A DNA stretch of 64,000 bases from Gnetum montanum (Eukaryota > Streptophyta > Gnetopsida > Gnetales > Gnetaceae), in NCBI GenBank assembly GCA_015680685.1, contig MNCI01003637.1:135144-199143 (forward strand), given 5' to 3'. Shown here one piece after another: positions 12,428 to 20,992 of the stretch; the stretch's first letter is position 1, and each line of letters starts with the position of its first letter. The notes beneath the pieces are model-generated. The model was not told the origin of the DNA, ran no database searches, and saw nothing but the letters and a program-made list of their open reading frames with translations. A program made the position numbers and the translations under genes.

Positions 12428-12435
12428 TATAAAAG
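12428..12435 (+). promoter_or_regulatory. TATA box of the antisense gene in B
   Basis: TATAAAAG in 'gcactataaaagggggg', 239 bases upstream of the predicted ATG at 12674. The orientation is opposite to the element's own transcription. Confidence 0.55.
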
Positions 12436-12673
12436 GGGGGGGGTTTCATTTGTTTCTTACTTTGAATCATGAGCATAAGTGACGGAGCGTAAACTGTGAA
12501 AGCGTAAGCGTAAGCGTAAACTTGAATCGTGAGCGTAGACGCCGAAGCGTAACCCTTAGCGTAGACGCCCGAAACTAAACCCCAGCGTAGACGTGGAGCG
12601 TAGCATTTTCAGGTGCCAGCGTAGATAGTTTTTCTCAGCATAAACTTGTGCGATCAGCGTAGAGGAGGCCGAG

Positions 12674-13958
12674 ATGGGCAAAGGAAAAGAAGTGGAAGGC
12701 CAGGGGAGGAAGGGTCCCGATTTGACCTTTGCGGAGGAGACTGAAGCCATGCTGCAAGGCCTGCCCAGGCCAAAGATCTCGTCATGGCCTGTGACATCAC
12801 ACAAGTAGGCTTTGATCCCTGCCTCTGTCATTATTTTTTGCTTTCCCTTTTTCGGCGTACACAGTCTCGGCGTATATGCCGAGCGTAGGGGTTTTCGGCG
12901 TAGAGGGTTTTCGGCGTATACACCGAGCGTAATTTCATAGTGTGAAGTCTGGTTTGGGTAAACTGTCAGGGAGTAATTAGTTTTATTAGTGTAAATAATT
13001 TTCCTGCACTATTATATCAGCGTAAGCCACGACGTCATGAATTTTCTATACGCGAAGTTTTGTCAGCGTGATTTGTTTGTTTTATCAGCGTAAATTCTGT
13101 TTGCTGTGACGACGTATACGCCGAGGGTTTGTTCAGCATATACGTTGTGCGCGCACAATTGTCTTTACGGCGTAAACTTGCTTTTCATGTTTCTGGCATA
13201 AACTTGTTTGTTTCGTGCCAGCGTAGACTAATTACGTTGGAAGTGGACTTGGGCGTATACGTAGAGGGTTTCTTGGGCATATATGCTGAGCGTGCGAAGT
13301 TCGGGCAATAGCGTGAAACAGTTCATTGTCGGCGTATACGCTGAGTTAGGCAGCGTATACGCTCAGTGTACAGCATATACGCTGAGTTTAAGCTGCGTAT
13401 TACGCTAAGTGTAAACAATTTCGCCAGCGTATATGCTGGTTTATGGGGCGTATACGCTTAAACAGTTAGTAAATTTTTAGATTTTAAGTGTCGATTTATG
13501 ATGTAAAATTTTGCTTTTCGGGCTATTTTATGGTGATGTCATGATTGGTTGCAGGGACAATAAGCATTTCCAGGGTGATCACAACTACTTCTGGGGAAGT
13601 GTTGGTGGGCGAGTTCCCTTTGAAACGTCCTACCTGGTCGGCTGTAATCAAAGGAAAGACTTTGGAAAATGTTGACTTAGGCCTTGATGGGACGGATTGG
13701 GCCAGCGTTTCAGAAGAGGAAATCCTTCGTCGGCTGGAATTCGGCTTAGGGGGATCTCCTATGCTAAGCGTTTTATCCTTATGAAGTTATGAATAATGTT
13801 TAAAATTTTGACATTCCCTTGTTCTTATGTTGGTCATTTCTCTTTGGTATTTTCAGGATGAAGATGGCGATGATGCCCAAGAGGCTGGCCCCAGTGGAGC
13901 AGGGGCCCCTGATGTTGGTGGATCTAAAAGAAATGACCCTCCCACCCCAGATGTTTAG
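12674..13958 (+). CDS. Predicted three-exon antisense gene inside B (additional ORF)
   Basis: Function not recognised. Predicted exons are 12674-12804, 13574-13769 and 13857-13958, giving 429 coding bases and 142 residues. Exon 1 starts ATGGGCAAAGG (MGKGKEVEGQGRKGP) and ends at AA|GTAGGC. Exon 2 starts after CATTTCCAG and keeps the phase (HK then VITTTSG); it contains GEFPLKRPTWSAVIKGKTLE and DWASVSEEEILRRLEFGLG and ends AGC|GTTTTA. Exon 3 follows the good acceptor TATTTTCAG and encodes an acidic, Gly/Pro-rich tail (DEDGDDAQEAGPSGAG) ending PPTPDV. All three joints keep one frame without a stop. A TATA box lies upstream at 12428. Small, basic at the front and acidic at the end, it could be a nucleic-acid or chromatin-associated protein, but that is speculation. 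Some plant LTR elements carry additional antisense ORFs; this may be one. Exon 2 could also begin at the upstream TTGCAG, but that acceptor breaks the frame. Confidence 0.55.
12840..13460. repeat. GCGTATACGC palindrome array in the B spacer (intron 1 of the antisense gene)
   Basis: Exact 10-base palindromes lie at 13332, 13353 and 13448, among many one- or two-step variants (gcgtatatgc, gcgtatacac, gcatatacgc). Most variants are what C-to-T change at CG sites would give. The same words fill the LTR U3 regions and the leader of B. Confidence 0.75.
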
Positions 13959-14195
13959 CATTTTAATTTTTAAGTTTTAGTTGTTTTTTGACTCAGAATT
14001 GGGGAATTGTAACTTAAAAAATTTTGAGATGGACGAAAAAAGTTGATACTTGTAATTGCATAACCTTGCATGTAAGAATTTTTTTTGTTGATTTTGTGTT
14101 TAACTGTAAACACGACATAGAAATGTAAAATGTTTTGGTTCATTTTCTTTTTTAAGTGTAATGCAGAAACGTAATTATAAACGAAAACCAAGTAC

Positions 14196-14432
14196 TAGTT
14201 TATGGCCATTTCGGGCCTTAGTGTAATCAGGAAATATTTTGAAGGATGCAGATAGATTTCTCGGTTGACCGATCATTGCTGATCGTGGCTAGTTTTACGT
14301 CTTTGCAGACATGATAGTTTAGCGTCATCTCGGACAGGGAATATAGTTTAATAATAATTTTTTTTGTTTTTCGATTTATCGTAGTTTAACGTCATTTCGG
14401 ACATGTTATAGTTTAACGTCTTTTCAGACTAG
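14196..14432. repeat. Motif cluster 3: TAGTTTAnCGTCnTTTCGGAC
   Basis: Five copies start near 14196, 14290, 14316, 14388 and 14410, directly after the protease stop in sense order. Confidence 0.65.
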
Positions 14433-14443
14433 GAATGTTGATA

Positions 14444-15673
14444 TTATTTGAGTAATTTTTTAATTTTCTTATTTTTAATGTTAGGCGATGTGTCAACGGG
14501 TATGATTCTATATTCAGCGTCCCCTTCGCTGATTACGTTAAACGGTAACTCGGCCCAAGGGACATCTGATGGGATGGCTTTTGGGTTGGTATTTTCAGAC
14601 GTCTCAGTATTTGTTGCGAATTCTGCGTCAGTTTCTACTTGAGAGGTTGTATGTACAATGTCAGATGCGGGCATTTCTATTTTAGGTGGGTCTTGTCCCA
14701 TGCTTACCAGTTGTTGCGCATTTTTGTCGTTTCGTTTAGGCTCTTCAAGTTTGACCTCCGAGCCTTGGTCCATGTCCACGTGTGATGAGATAATAGGCGT
14801 AGCGGCTTCCCCGTGTATAATGATTTCACCACCTTCATAAGGCAGGTGGATCTCCTGGTGTACAAGGGAGGAGATAGCTCTCAGTTGGGCCAACCAGGGT
14901 CTTCCCAATATTAGATTGAATCCTAGCATCTCATCGACTACTAGGAAGTCGGCAGATGTAGGGAACTGGTCTCCCACTATGAAATCTAAGGTTATTGTGC
15001 CTTTTACCATTACGTGTGACCCGCTGCATGACTTTAAAAATTTAGTTACATTTGGTTTAATTAATTCAGTAAGCCCTAATTGTTCAACGATGGGATATGG
15101 TACAACATTTGTTGCGGCTCCATCGTCTACGTGGATCCTATGTATCTTGAACTGGTTGATACGTATCGTTATGAACATGGGGGTTGTTGTTATTTCACCT
15201 GTTTTCTTGTCCACCTTAATGTTGTCATCATGGAAGCTCAATGGTTTAGGAGTTGTCCCGTGAGGCGAGTACATCATCGCATGAATGGAGGGTTCATTTG
15301 GTGGCAAATCCTCGCTTACCGGGATTGACGTTAACATACGTACCAAAGCTTCTCGATGTGTTTGGAATGTTAGAACCAAGTCGTACAAGCTTAGTGAAGT
15401 GTTCTTTTGTTTCAATGCTTAGGTGACTTGTGTCAAGGCTGTTGTGAAGTCTCTACTGTTAGGGATGTTTTTATCGGCAATGACTGGGTCCATTGAGCCC
15501 AACAGTTTTATTTCACGTTTTGTTGATTTGTCATTCTTGTTTGACATTGTCGTTTTAGGTGGTTCATGTTTTTCAGATGATTCACCTTCGTTACCTGCAT
15601 CCGGTTGGTTGTTAGGTAACGACATAGGCACAGAGTTAAGTGGAATGGGCTTAGGTGGCCTAGAGCTAACCAT
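14444..15673 (-). pseudogene. Protease region of B
   Basis: Aspartic protease that would cut the Gag-Pol polyprotein. The frame from 15673 runs to an in-frame TAA at 15419-15421, then continues from 15415 to the stop at 14444. The catalytic loop is HVDDGAATNVVP (around 15110-15150) and the second hallmark is LILGRPWL (about 14895-14920). Upstream is a Ser/Pro/Lys-rich linker, downstream an acidic tail ending KNKKIKKLLK. The frame is shifted by two relative to the preceding gag frame (stop at 15724), so gag and protease are not continuous in this copy; that could be a mutation or a lost programmed shift. Confidence 0.85.
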
Positions 15674-15723
15674 TGGCGTTCCTTCTCCACACGTTCACGC
15701 GTAAGCCTATTTACTAGGCGTTC

Positions 15724-17529
15724 TCATGTGTGGCGTGGAGGTGGGGCCGGTCTTGGAGCCTCAGGCTGCTCTGGGACTTTTACCACATATGGAGCTGGGC
15801 GGGGTTGTGGTTGTACCATCAGATGTGATTGGTTAGGAGGCTGGCCAGGGACCCTAATGACGTAGGGGCTAGGTTTGCCTTGCGCTCGTGAGGTGGAGGT
15901 TTGGTAATCATTAGGAGTTTCGGGTATCCTAACGACATACGAGGTTGGTCGTGGTGGAGGTTGGACCTCCGCTGTTGCGACCGTGGGTGGTACTTGGACT
16001 ACGAAAGGGGTAGGCCGAGTATGAGGGGTTGGTGCATTTGAGGGCATGGTAGGAGGGACACGCACTACGTATGATTTTTTACACATCATGATGTTGGATG
16101 TGGGTGTGGCCGAGGGTACTCGGACGACGTATGGTTGCTGCGGGGCACGTGGTGGTTGAGGCGCGGACGTGGACACAGCGGGAGGAATTTGAACTAGGAA
16201 TGACCTTCTAGGTGTTTCCTGTTTATGCTCAGGGTAGACGGTGTTGATGTTAAGTATCTCAGAATCATCATTGAAGCGGATTGTATTGATGACGTACGAC
16301 ACCTCTTTGGTGTTCAGGGGATCTTTGTACACCCCCATGGCTTGATTCTGTGGTTGGATTGGGTTGGCCGCATCAAAAGTGATTTGGCCATCATCGATCA
16401 TTCGCTGAATATCCTGTTTCAAGGTGAAACAGTAATCTGTACCGTGCCCGTTGCGTTGATGGTAATCGCAAAAGCGATCCATTCTAAAACCTTTGGGTAT
16501 GGGAGGCTCATTCGGTGTTGCTAGGCTTGGGTTCTGTACGAGTTGACAGAACCGGTCATGTCTTTGGATGGCCGCAGGGAATAACTGTTTATGTTTCATT
16601 AGCCCATCCTTCAAGAGTTGATCGAAGAGCTGGGATGGCTTCATTGGCAGAGGTGTATATTGAGAGGGTTCTTTCCTCTCGAAATTTCACGTACAGTTTG
16701 TTGGGTTTTGTTGCAATGATGATTCTTGCGCAATTGTGGGAGTTGGTTTATTATAGTTAGTAGGGATTACCAGCGGTTTGTTTTGTTGTTGCACCTCCGC
16801 TATCACCGCTATAGTTGCCTTAGCCTTCTCTTTATCTTTTTTGGTGTGTTGATTCTTAAAGGCTAGGTATGCAGGGTCATGGCTGTTTTGGGCCGCTTCT
16901 TCTATGTTTTTAATTTGTACAAATGCTTTATTAAGATTACGCGCGTTAAGGTAGTATAGCTTGGATTTAAAGAAATCATTAACGGCCCCTTTTAGAATAG
17001 TAAGTAGGTAGGTCTGGGAGATTGGCTCATGCAACTCGTTAAGGGCGGCGCTCCACCTCTGAATAAATTTCTGTACAGGTTCAAGCAGTGCTTGCTTGAC
17101 TTGTATGAGGCTGTCCAGGGTGGCCTCGGGTTTCAAGTTGTACTTGAACCGAGTCACGAACTGGTGTAATAAGTCTTCCAAGGAGAAGATGGAATTCCTC
17201 GGTAGAGCCCGGTACCAATCAAGTGCTCTCCCCGCGAGGGACATGGGGAACACTCGGAGGATGGCATGGGGCCATGCCTGGAGAAGTGCGCATTCTAACC
17301 TAAATGTCATCAAGTGTGCATTGGGGTCTGTCTCCCCATTGTATTTGGTTAATGTTGGTAAGGAGACGCCTTTGGGAAAAGTTAAGGGTGGGACGGACGA
17401 GCTGATGGGATCATCGTGGCAGAAATCCACTACCTTCAGCTCTCCGTCAATGGCTGTTTTGAGGCGTTTCACCTCGTCAGTTAATTCTTGCATCAATTTT
17501 TTGGCGTCTGCCCAATCTTGGGCACCCAT
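15724..17529 (-). pseudogene. gag of B: capsid and zinc-knuckle region
   Basis: Structural protein that packages element RNA. The front part has the retrotransposon Gag fold: FPKGVSLPTLTKYNGETDP, then AGRALDWYRALP and LEDLLHQFVTRF (about 17400-17130). A Lys-rich stretch follows. A single in-frame TGA at 16687-16689 interrupts, and the same frame goes on with YTPLPMKPSQLFDQLL. The knuckle CDYHQRNGHGTDYC lies near 16440-16480. The C-terminal third is a proline-rich array with about seven copies of a [SP][YF][VL][VI][RQK][VI]P motif (PYVVRVP, SYVVRIP, PFVVQVP), ending at stop 15724. The start at 17529 is the first good ATG; the true start may lie upstream, because the region to the right is also Gag-like. 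Confidence 0.88.
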
Positions 17530-18586
17530 AACATGGCAACTTGAGGTTGTGGTATATTGTATGGGTTAGACTATTGGACGGTGGGTTGAAAGGTGGAAAG
17601 TTGTGCGGCCGGGGGTGGTACTTGTGGCACATGATAGGGGAAAGGCTATGGTTGCTGTGGTTGTGGCTGTACTAGGGGAATGTTGGCTGGTTGAACCATA
17701 TGGGGTGGTATGTTATAGTGAGGAGGTTGATGTTGCTGTGGTTGAGTGCCCATTGTTGCCCGTTGTCTAGCTAGGTTTTGTGGAGGGATCCCCTGTTGGG
17801 TTACAACGGTAGAAGGGGTGGCATGCGTTTGAATGTGTGGGATGTAGTGAGTGGATGTGGATGCCGGTATCATGTGTAGCATCCCTATCACTCAGGGCGA
17901 AAATTTCACTCCCACACTATCTTGAGGGGGCGGTGCTTGTGAAGATGGGTCGGCTGCTGCATCGGGGATAATAGCGAGAGGGAGCGTGCTGAATTGCGGG
18001 TCAGTCGGAGGTGGCACATGAGCAAACGAGGATGTATGTGATGGAGGCATTTGTGTGTGGGTGAGTCTAAGGGGTTGGAGGGGTATGATCTCCCCTGTAC
18101 CAGGATGAAAAATGGGGTTAACGTGTGTTTGCGGGCTCAGAGTGTGGTAAGAATCTTCTTGTTCAGATTGAGCAGCGAATTCATCCTCTTCCTCTAGTTG
18201 AGGCTCTAGCACAGGTTGATCCAACGAGTGGCTCCTTTGCAAGAGGAGTTGTGTGACGAGCTCCGAATACTACTCCGGAACAGGGATTACATCATACGGG
18301 GAAGGATGAACTCATGCCCACCCCTGTAAAAGAGTTCGAACTGCCTCTTTACCTCCACTTCGACTCAGTCTACAGCCAGGCTAGCTTGTATCTTAATGCA
18401 TATGAAATTATACTGATCCTGGGTTATAATGTTAGAGGCCAGCTCTCTCCCTTGCAACCTTAGGGATCAGCAGGGCCCCACTGTGGGTTGTACCCCTGGG
18501 TGTTGCGCGACAGGTTGTTGGATAGCCATGGTGTCCACGACGTCAGTTACTTGAGTTGTTGCAGCGGTGGTGTTCACGAGGTTCAT
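17530..18586 (-). pseudogene. N-terminal Gag-like domain of B (ORF1-like), shared with G
   Basis: Starts at ATG 18584-18586 (MNLVNTTAATTQ). After a stop it shows SLRLQGRELASN, TQDQYNFICIKIQASLAVD, VKRQFELFYRGGHEFI, then after a frame change PYDVIPVPE, LVTQLLLQRSHSLDQP and EPQLEEEDEFAA, followed by a Gln/Pro-rich tail to 17646. Nearly every block has a counterpart in the open ORF of element G (63575-64000), which proves that it was once coding. Ogre elements have an extra ORF before gag; this may be that ORF or the front of gag itself. There are several stops and at least one frameshift. Function unknown. Confidence 0.72.
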
Positions 18587-18589
18587 GAT

Positions 18590-19102
18590 GAATCGTTAAG
18601 GATATGACACGGGGTTGAGGATTGAGATTAGTGTACTTGGCACAACGTAAACTAGGTGACAAAGTGCAGCGTATACACTTCAACGTTCAGCGTATACCGT
18701 CAGCGTAGACAGCGTATACAGCGTAAGGAGTGCAGCGTATACGCTAGGCAGCGTATACAGCTTTGGTGTAAAACAAAGTACAGCGTAAAACAAAGTACAA
18801 CGTAAATAGGATAGAGTGTAAAACAGAGTTCGACGAAAACTAGGTACAACATACAGAATGGAGCGTATGGTTTTCTAGTTAGGTTTTAACAGGGATAGCG
18901 TAAACACTGAACAACATAGACGCTGAACAGTTTGCGGTAGAGTTTTTAGACCGGGCTACGTAGCCACTGGGGTTTCTGTGGACAGAGTCCACGTGAAGTT
19001 GGCAGCGTATATGCTGAAAGACTTGCAAAGAGTTTAAAACAGGGTAGCAAAAATGCTGATGAGCGTAGATGTTGGGGAGCGTGCAGGCAAAGTTTTAGGC
19101 AG
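18590..19102 (-). other. Leader (5' UTR) of B
   Basis: Between primer site and first ATG. Rich in gcgtatac and gcgtaaac words, with an exact GCGTATACGC at 18735. No ORF. Confidence 0.65.
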
Positions 19103-19126
19103 AGGCCCTCCTTGTAGTGCCAATTC
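19103..19126 (-). other. Primer binding site of B
   Basis: The minus strand just after the LTR end (GGTACA) reads GGAA then TTGGCACTACAAGGAGGGCC. Element G has TTGGGCGCTAGAAGAAGGGCC-like bases at the same place. TGG fits the CCA end of a tRNA; I do not recognise which tRNA. Confidence 0.65.
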
Positions 19127-19127
19127 C

Positions 19128-20326
19128 TGTACCGCCTGAAATCGTCGGTCTTTGGCTGGAAGGAAACAAAGACCGTGGGATCGCAGGATGCGCACAGAAG
19201 ACCCTACCTTCGCTTGAGGGCGTGCTAGAATGCACCAAGGTAGAGTACCCTAGGTGGTCTGCATGCGGATCAGACAAGGATTTACCCAAACGTATGCCGA
19301 ACCGCTATACGCTGGGTTATGCGTAAATGGGCGTAAATGAGAGCGTAAACAGCGTAACAGATGTGAACAAGGCGTAAATGTGAACGAGCGTAAACAGAAA
19401 AATATGCAAGAAATTAGCGTAAACTATAAACAATGGTATTACAGAGTCAAAGTACAGTGCACCGGTCTAACGCAGTTGTGATGAACACAAGATGGACGAA
19501 AAGCCCCGGTGGATGCAGGGATGACTCGGCTGGTTCACACGGTAGGCGGAGCGTAGAGACTGTGTGCACGATGTACAGGGAGTTCTAGCGTAAGAGGGTT
19601 TTAGCTTTGGTGCGTGATGTAAATGTCGCTCGTATGCCTTGGGATGTTTGCCAACCGACCTCATTGAAGTGGAAAATCAGGGTTTTTATACCGGTTGTTA
19701 CGCTAGACTCGGGTTAGGAGACACGTGGCACGTTGATCGGGTGCATACAATTTACAAATATACAACATATTACATCTGCTGGGCGTATACGCAGGGTGTA
19801 TACGCTACATCAGGCTGGTGTACACGCTGGGCGTATATGCTGGACGTGCTGGGCGTGTGTGAATTTGGGTGGAGATGCTATGGATGCTGGGCGTACATGC
19901 TGAGCGTATATGTCGACAATGACTTAGCATATATGCCAGGCGTGTACGCTGATGGTTGTCGACTTGCTTCAATTCTTGCTCTTTGGTGCTATCTTCATTC
20001 TGTCTTTGAATATTCCATGTCAGGCGTAAACATTCGCTATACCCACCGAGCGTACATGTGGAGGTATGTACATCGGGCGTGTAAGTCGGATGTCTACGCT
20101 GGGCGTATACGCTGTTGATGCTGGGCGTATACGCTGGGTGTATACACTGTTGATGCTGGGCGTATATGTTGGGCGTATACGCTGGTACTACTTACTTAGT
20201 GAAAAATAAGTGTTTTGATCCCAAAGTTGCAATGTGTGACACCAAATGTAGCCGTGGTTGTCCATGGGTCCCAGGGACCTGCTTCTTGCTGGAGAAGTAC
20301 CAAGCTCAAAATTTTGTGGTGTTTCA
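19128..20326 (-). repeat. 5' LTR of B
   Basis: 1199 bp, longer than the other copy because the palindrome stretch near 20100-20190 is expanded. Exact GCGTATACGC at 19783, 20103, 20125 and 20173. TATA box at 19683-19690 and CACGTG at 19722-19727 (ACACGTGGCA, ABRE-like) on the minus strand. Confidence 0.92.
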
Positions 20327-20331
20327 GGTAT

Positions 20332-20992
20332 ATGATTTTTATATCTTTTCTGTTTTATCTCCTATGCTAGTGAGGTGAAGAGTGAAGAGACTAATTAACT
20401 AAATTTAACTAACTAAGTCTTAATTAACCTAGCATTAGCATCCGTTCCCACTTACCGTTCATACCTTGAACCAATGCAACCTTGGTTACCAAATGCTAGT
20501 CATTGCTAGGATCAGCAAGCGTAACGCACATGCTTAAAATAGTCGTACTGAATGCACTTAACTATGGGAGAAGGGTTGAGAGAGATTTAATTACTAATAA
20601 AGCATTTAAATGACAAAAAATAAATAATAGTAAATAAAGTCCTATTTAGCCTATTCCATGCATTGCAAGGTTTATCCAAGAAGTTTGTCTTTATTTTCGT
20701 ACACAAACTCATGTTCAGGTACAATATTTGCTTGAATAAAGATCCGTTCACTTTGGAGCTCCTACTATGGGCACATGGAAATTATTCTATCTCTGAAGAG
20801 GTAAAATTGCTAGATTTTTGCTACAGTCTAGGCCTAGAATGAGAAACAAGGAAGAGTTACCTCTTATTTATAGATTTGACAGCACACCATGATATTGCGT
20901 ACACAAAATCACAAGGGACGATGCGATATCGCGGAGGATGCGATATCACGGTGGACACAATATCATGACCCATGTGATATCTCGTCCCATCA
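20332..20992 (-). repeat. 3' LTR of C, proximal (U3-R) piece
   Basis: Resumes the C LTR after B with the duplicated GGTAT and ends CGTCCCATCA. The U3 tip at 20880-20992 carries GCGATATCGC palindromes (exact at 20923). Matches 26600-27247. Confidence 0.88.

Larger units (their letters stand above)
12040..14443 (-). other. Spacer between protease and RT of B (possible Ogre-type intron)
   Basis: Protease ends at stop 14444-14446 and the RT frame opens only after a stop near 12040, leaving 2.4 kb without sense coding. Ogre elements are known to carry an intron at this place. On the minus strand a pyrimidine-rich stretch and AG (CTCTGTTTATTGGCAG, ending near 12002) would make a fair acceptor just before GASSMDC. 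No strong donor was found after protease, so splicing remains a guess. The spacer is bracketed by TAGTTTA motif clusters and contains an antisense gene. Confidence 0.6.
6047..20326 (-). mobile_element. Element B: Tat/Ogre-like Ty3/gypsy retrotransposon, 14.3 kb
   Basis: Minus-strand element with LTRs TGAAACACC...GGTACA and target duplication GGTAT (6042-6046, 20327-20331). In coding order: 5' LTR 20326-19128, primer site, leader with palindromes, Gag N-terminal domain, gag, protease, a 2.4-kb spacer with an antisense gene, RT-RNase H-additional RNase H-integrase, a 3' region, polypurine tract and 3' LTR 7184-6047. Two RNase H domains and a stop-rich spacer between protease and RT are hallmarks of the Tat/Ogre group. 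In the first ~195 aligned bases the two LTRs differ at about 18 positions by eye, mostly transitions, so the insertion is old. Several in-frame stops and a frameshift make this copy defective. Confidence 0.9.

Noticed and set aside
12840-13460. Palindrome array as a CRISPR or replication origin
   Set aside because: Irregular spacing, and the same words are scattered through the LTRs and leader of one transposon.
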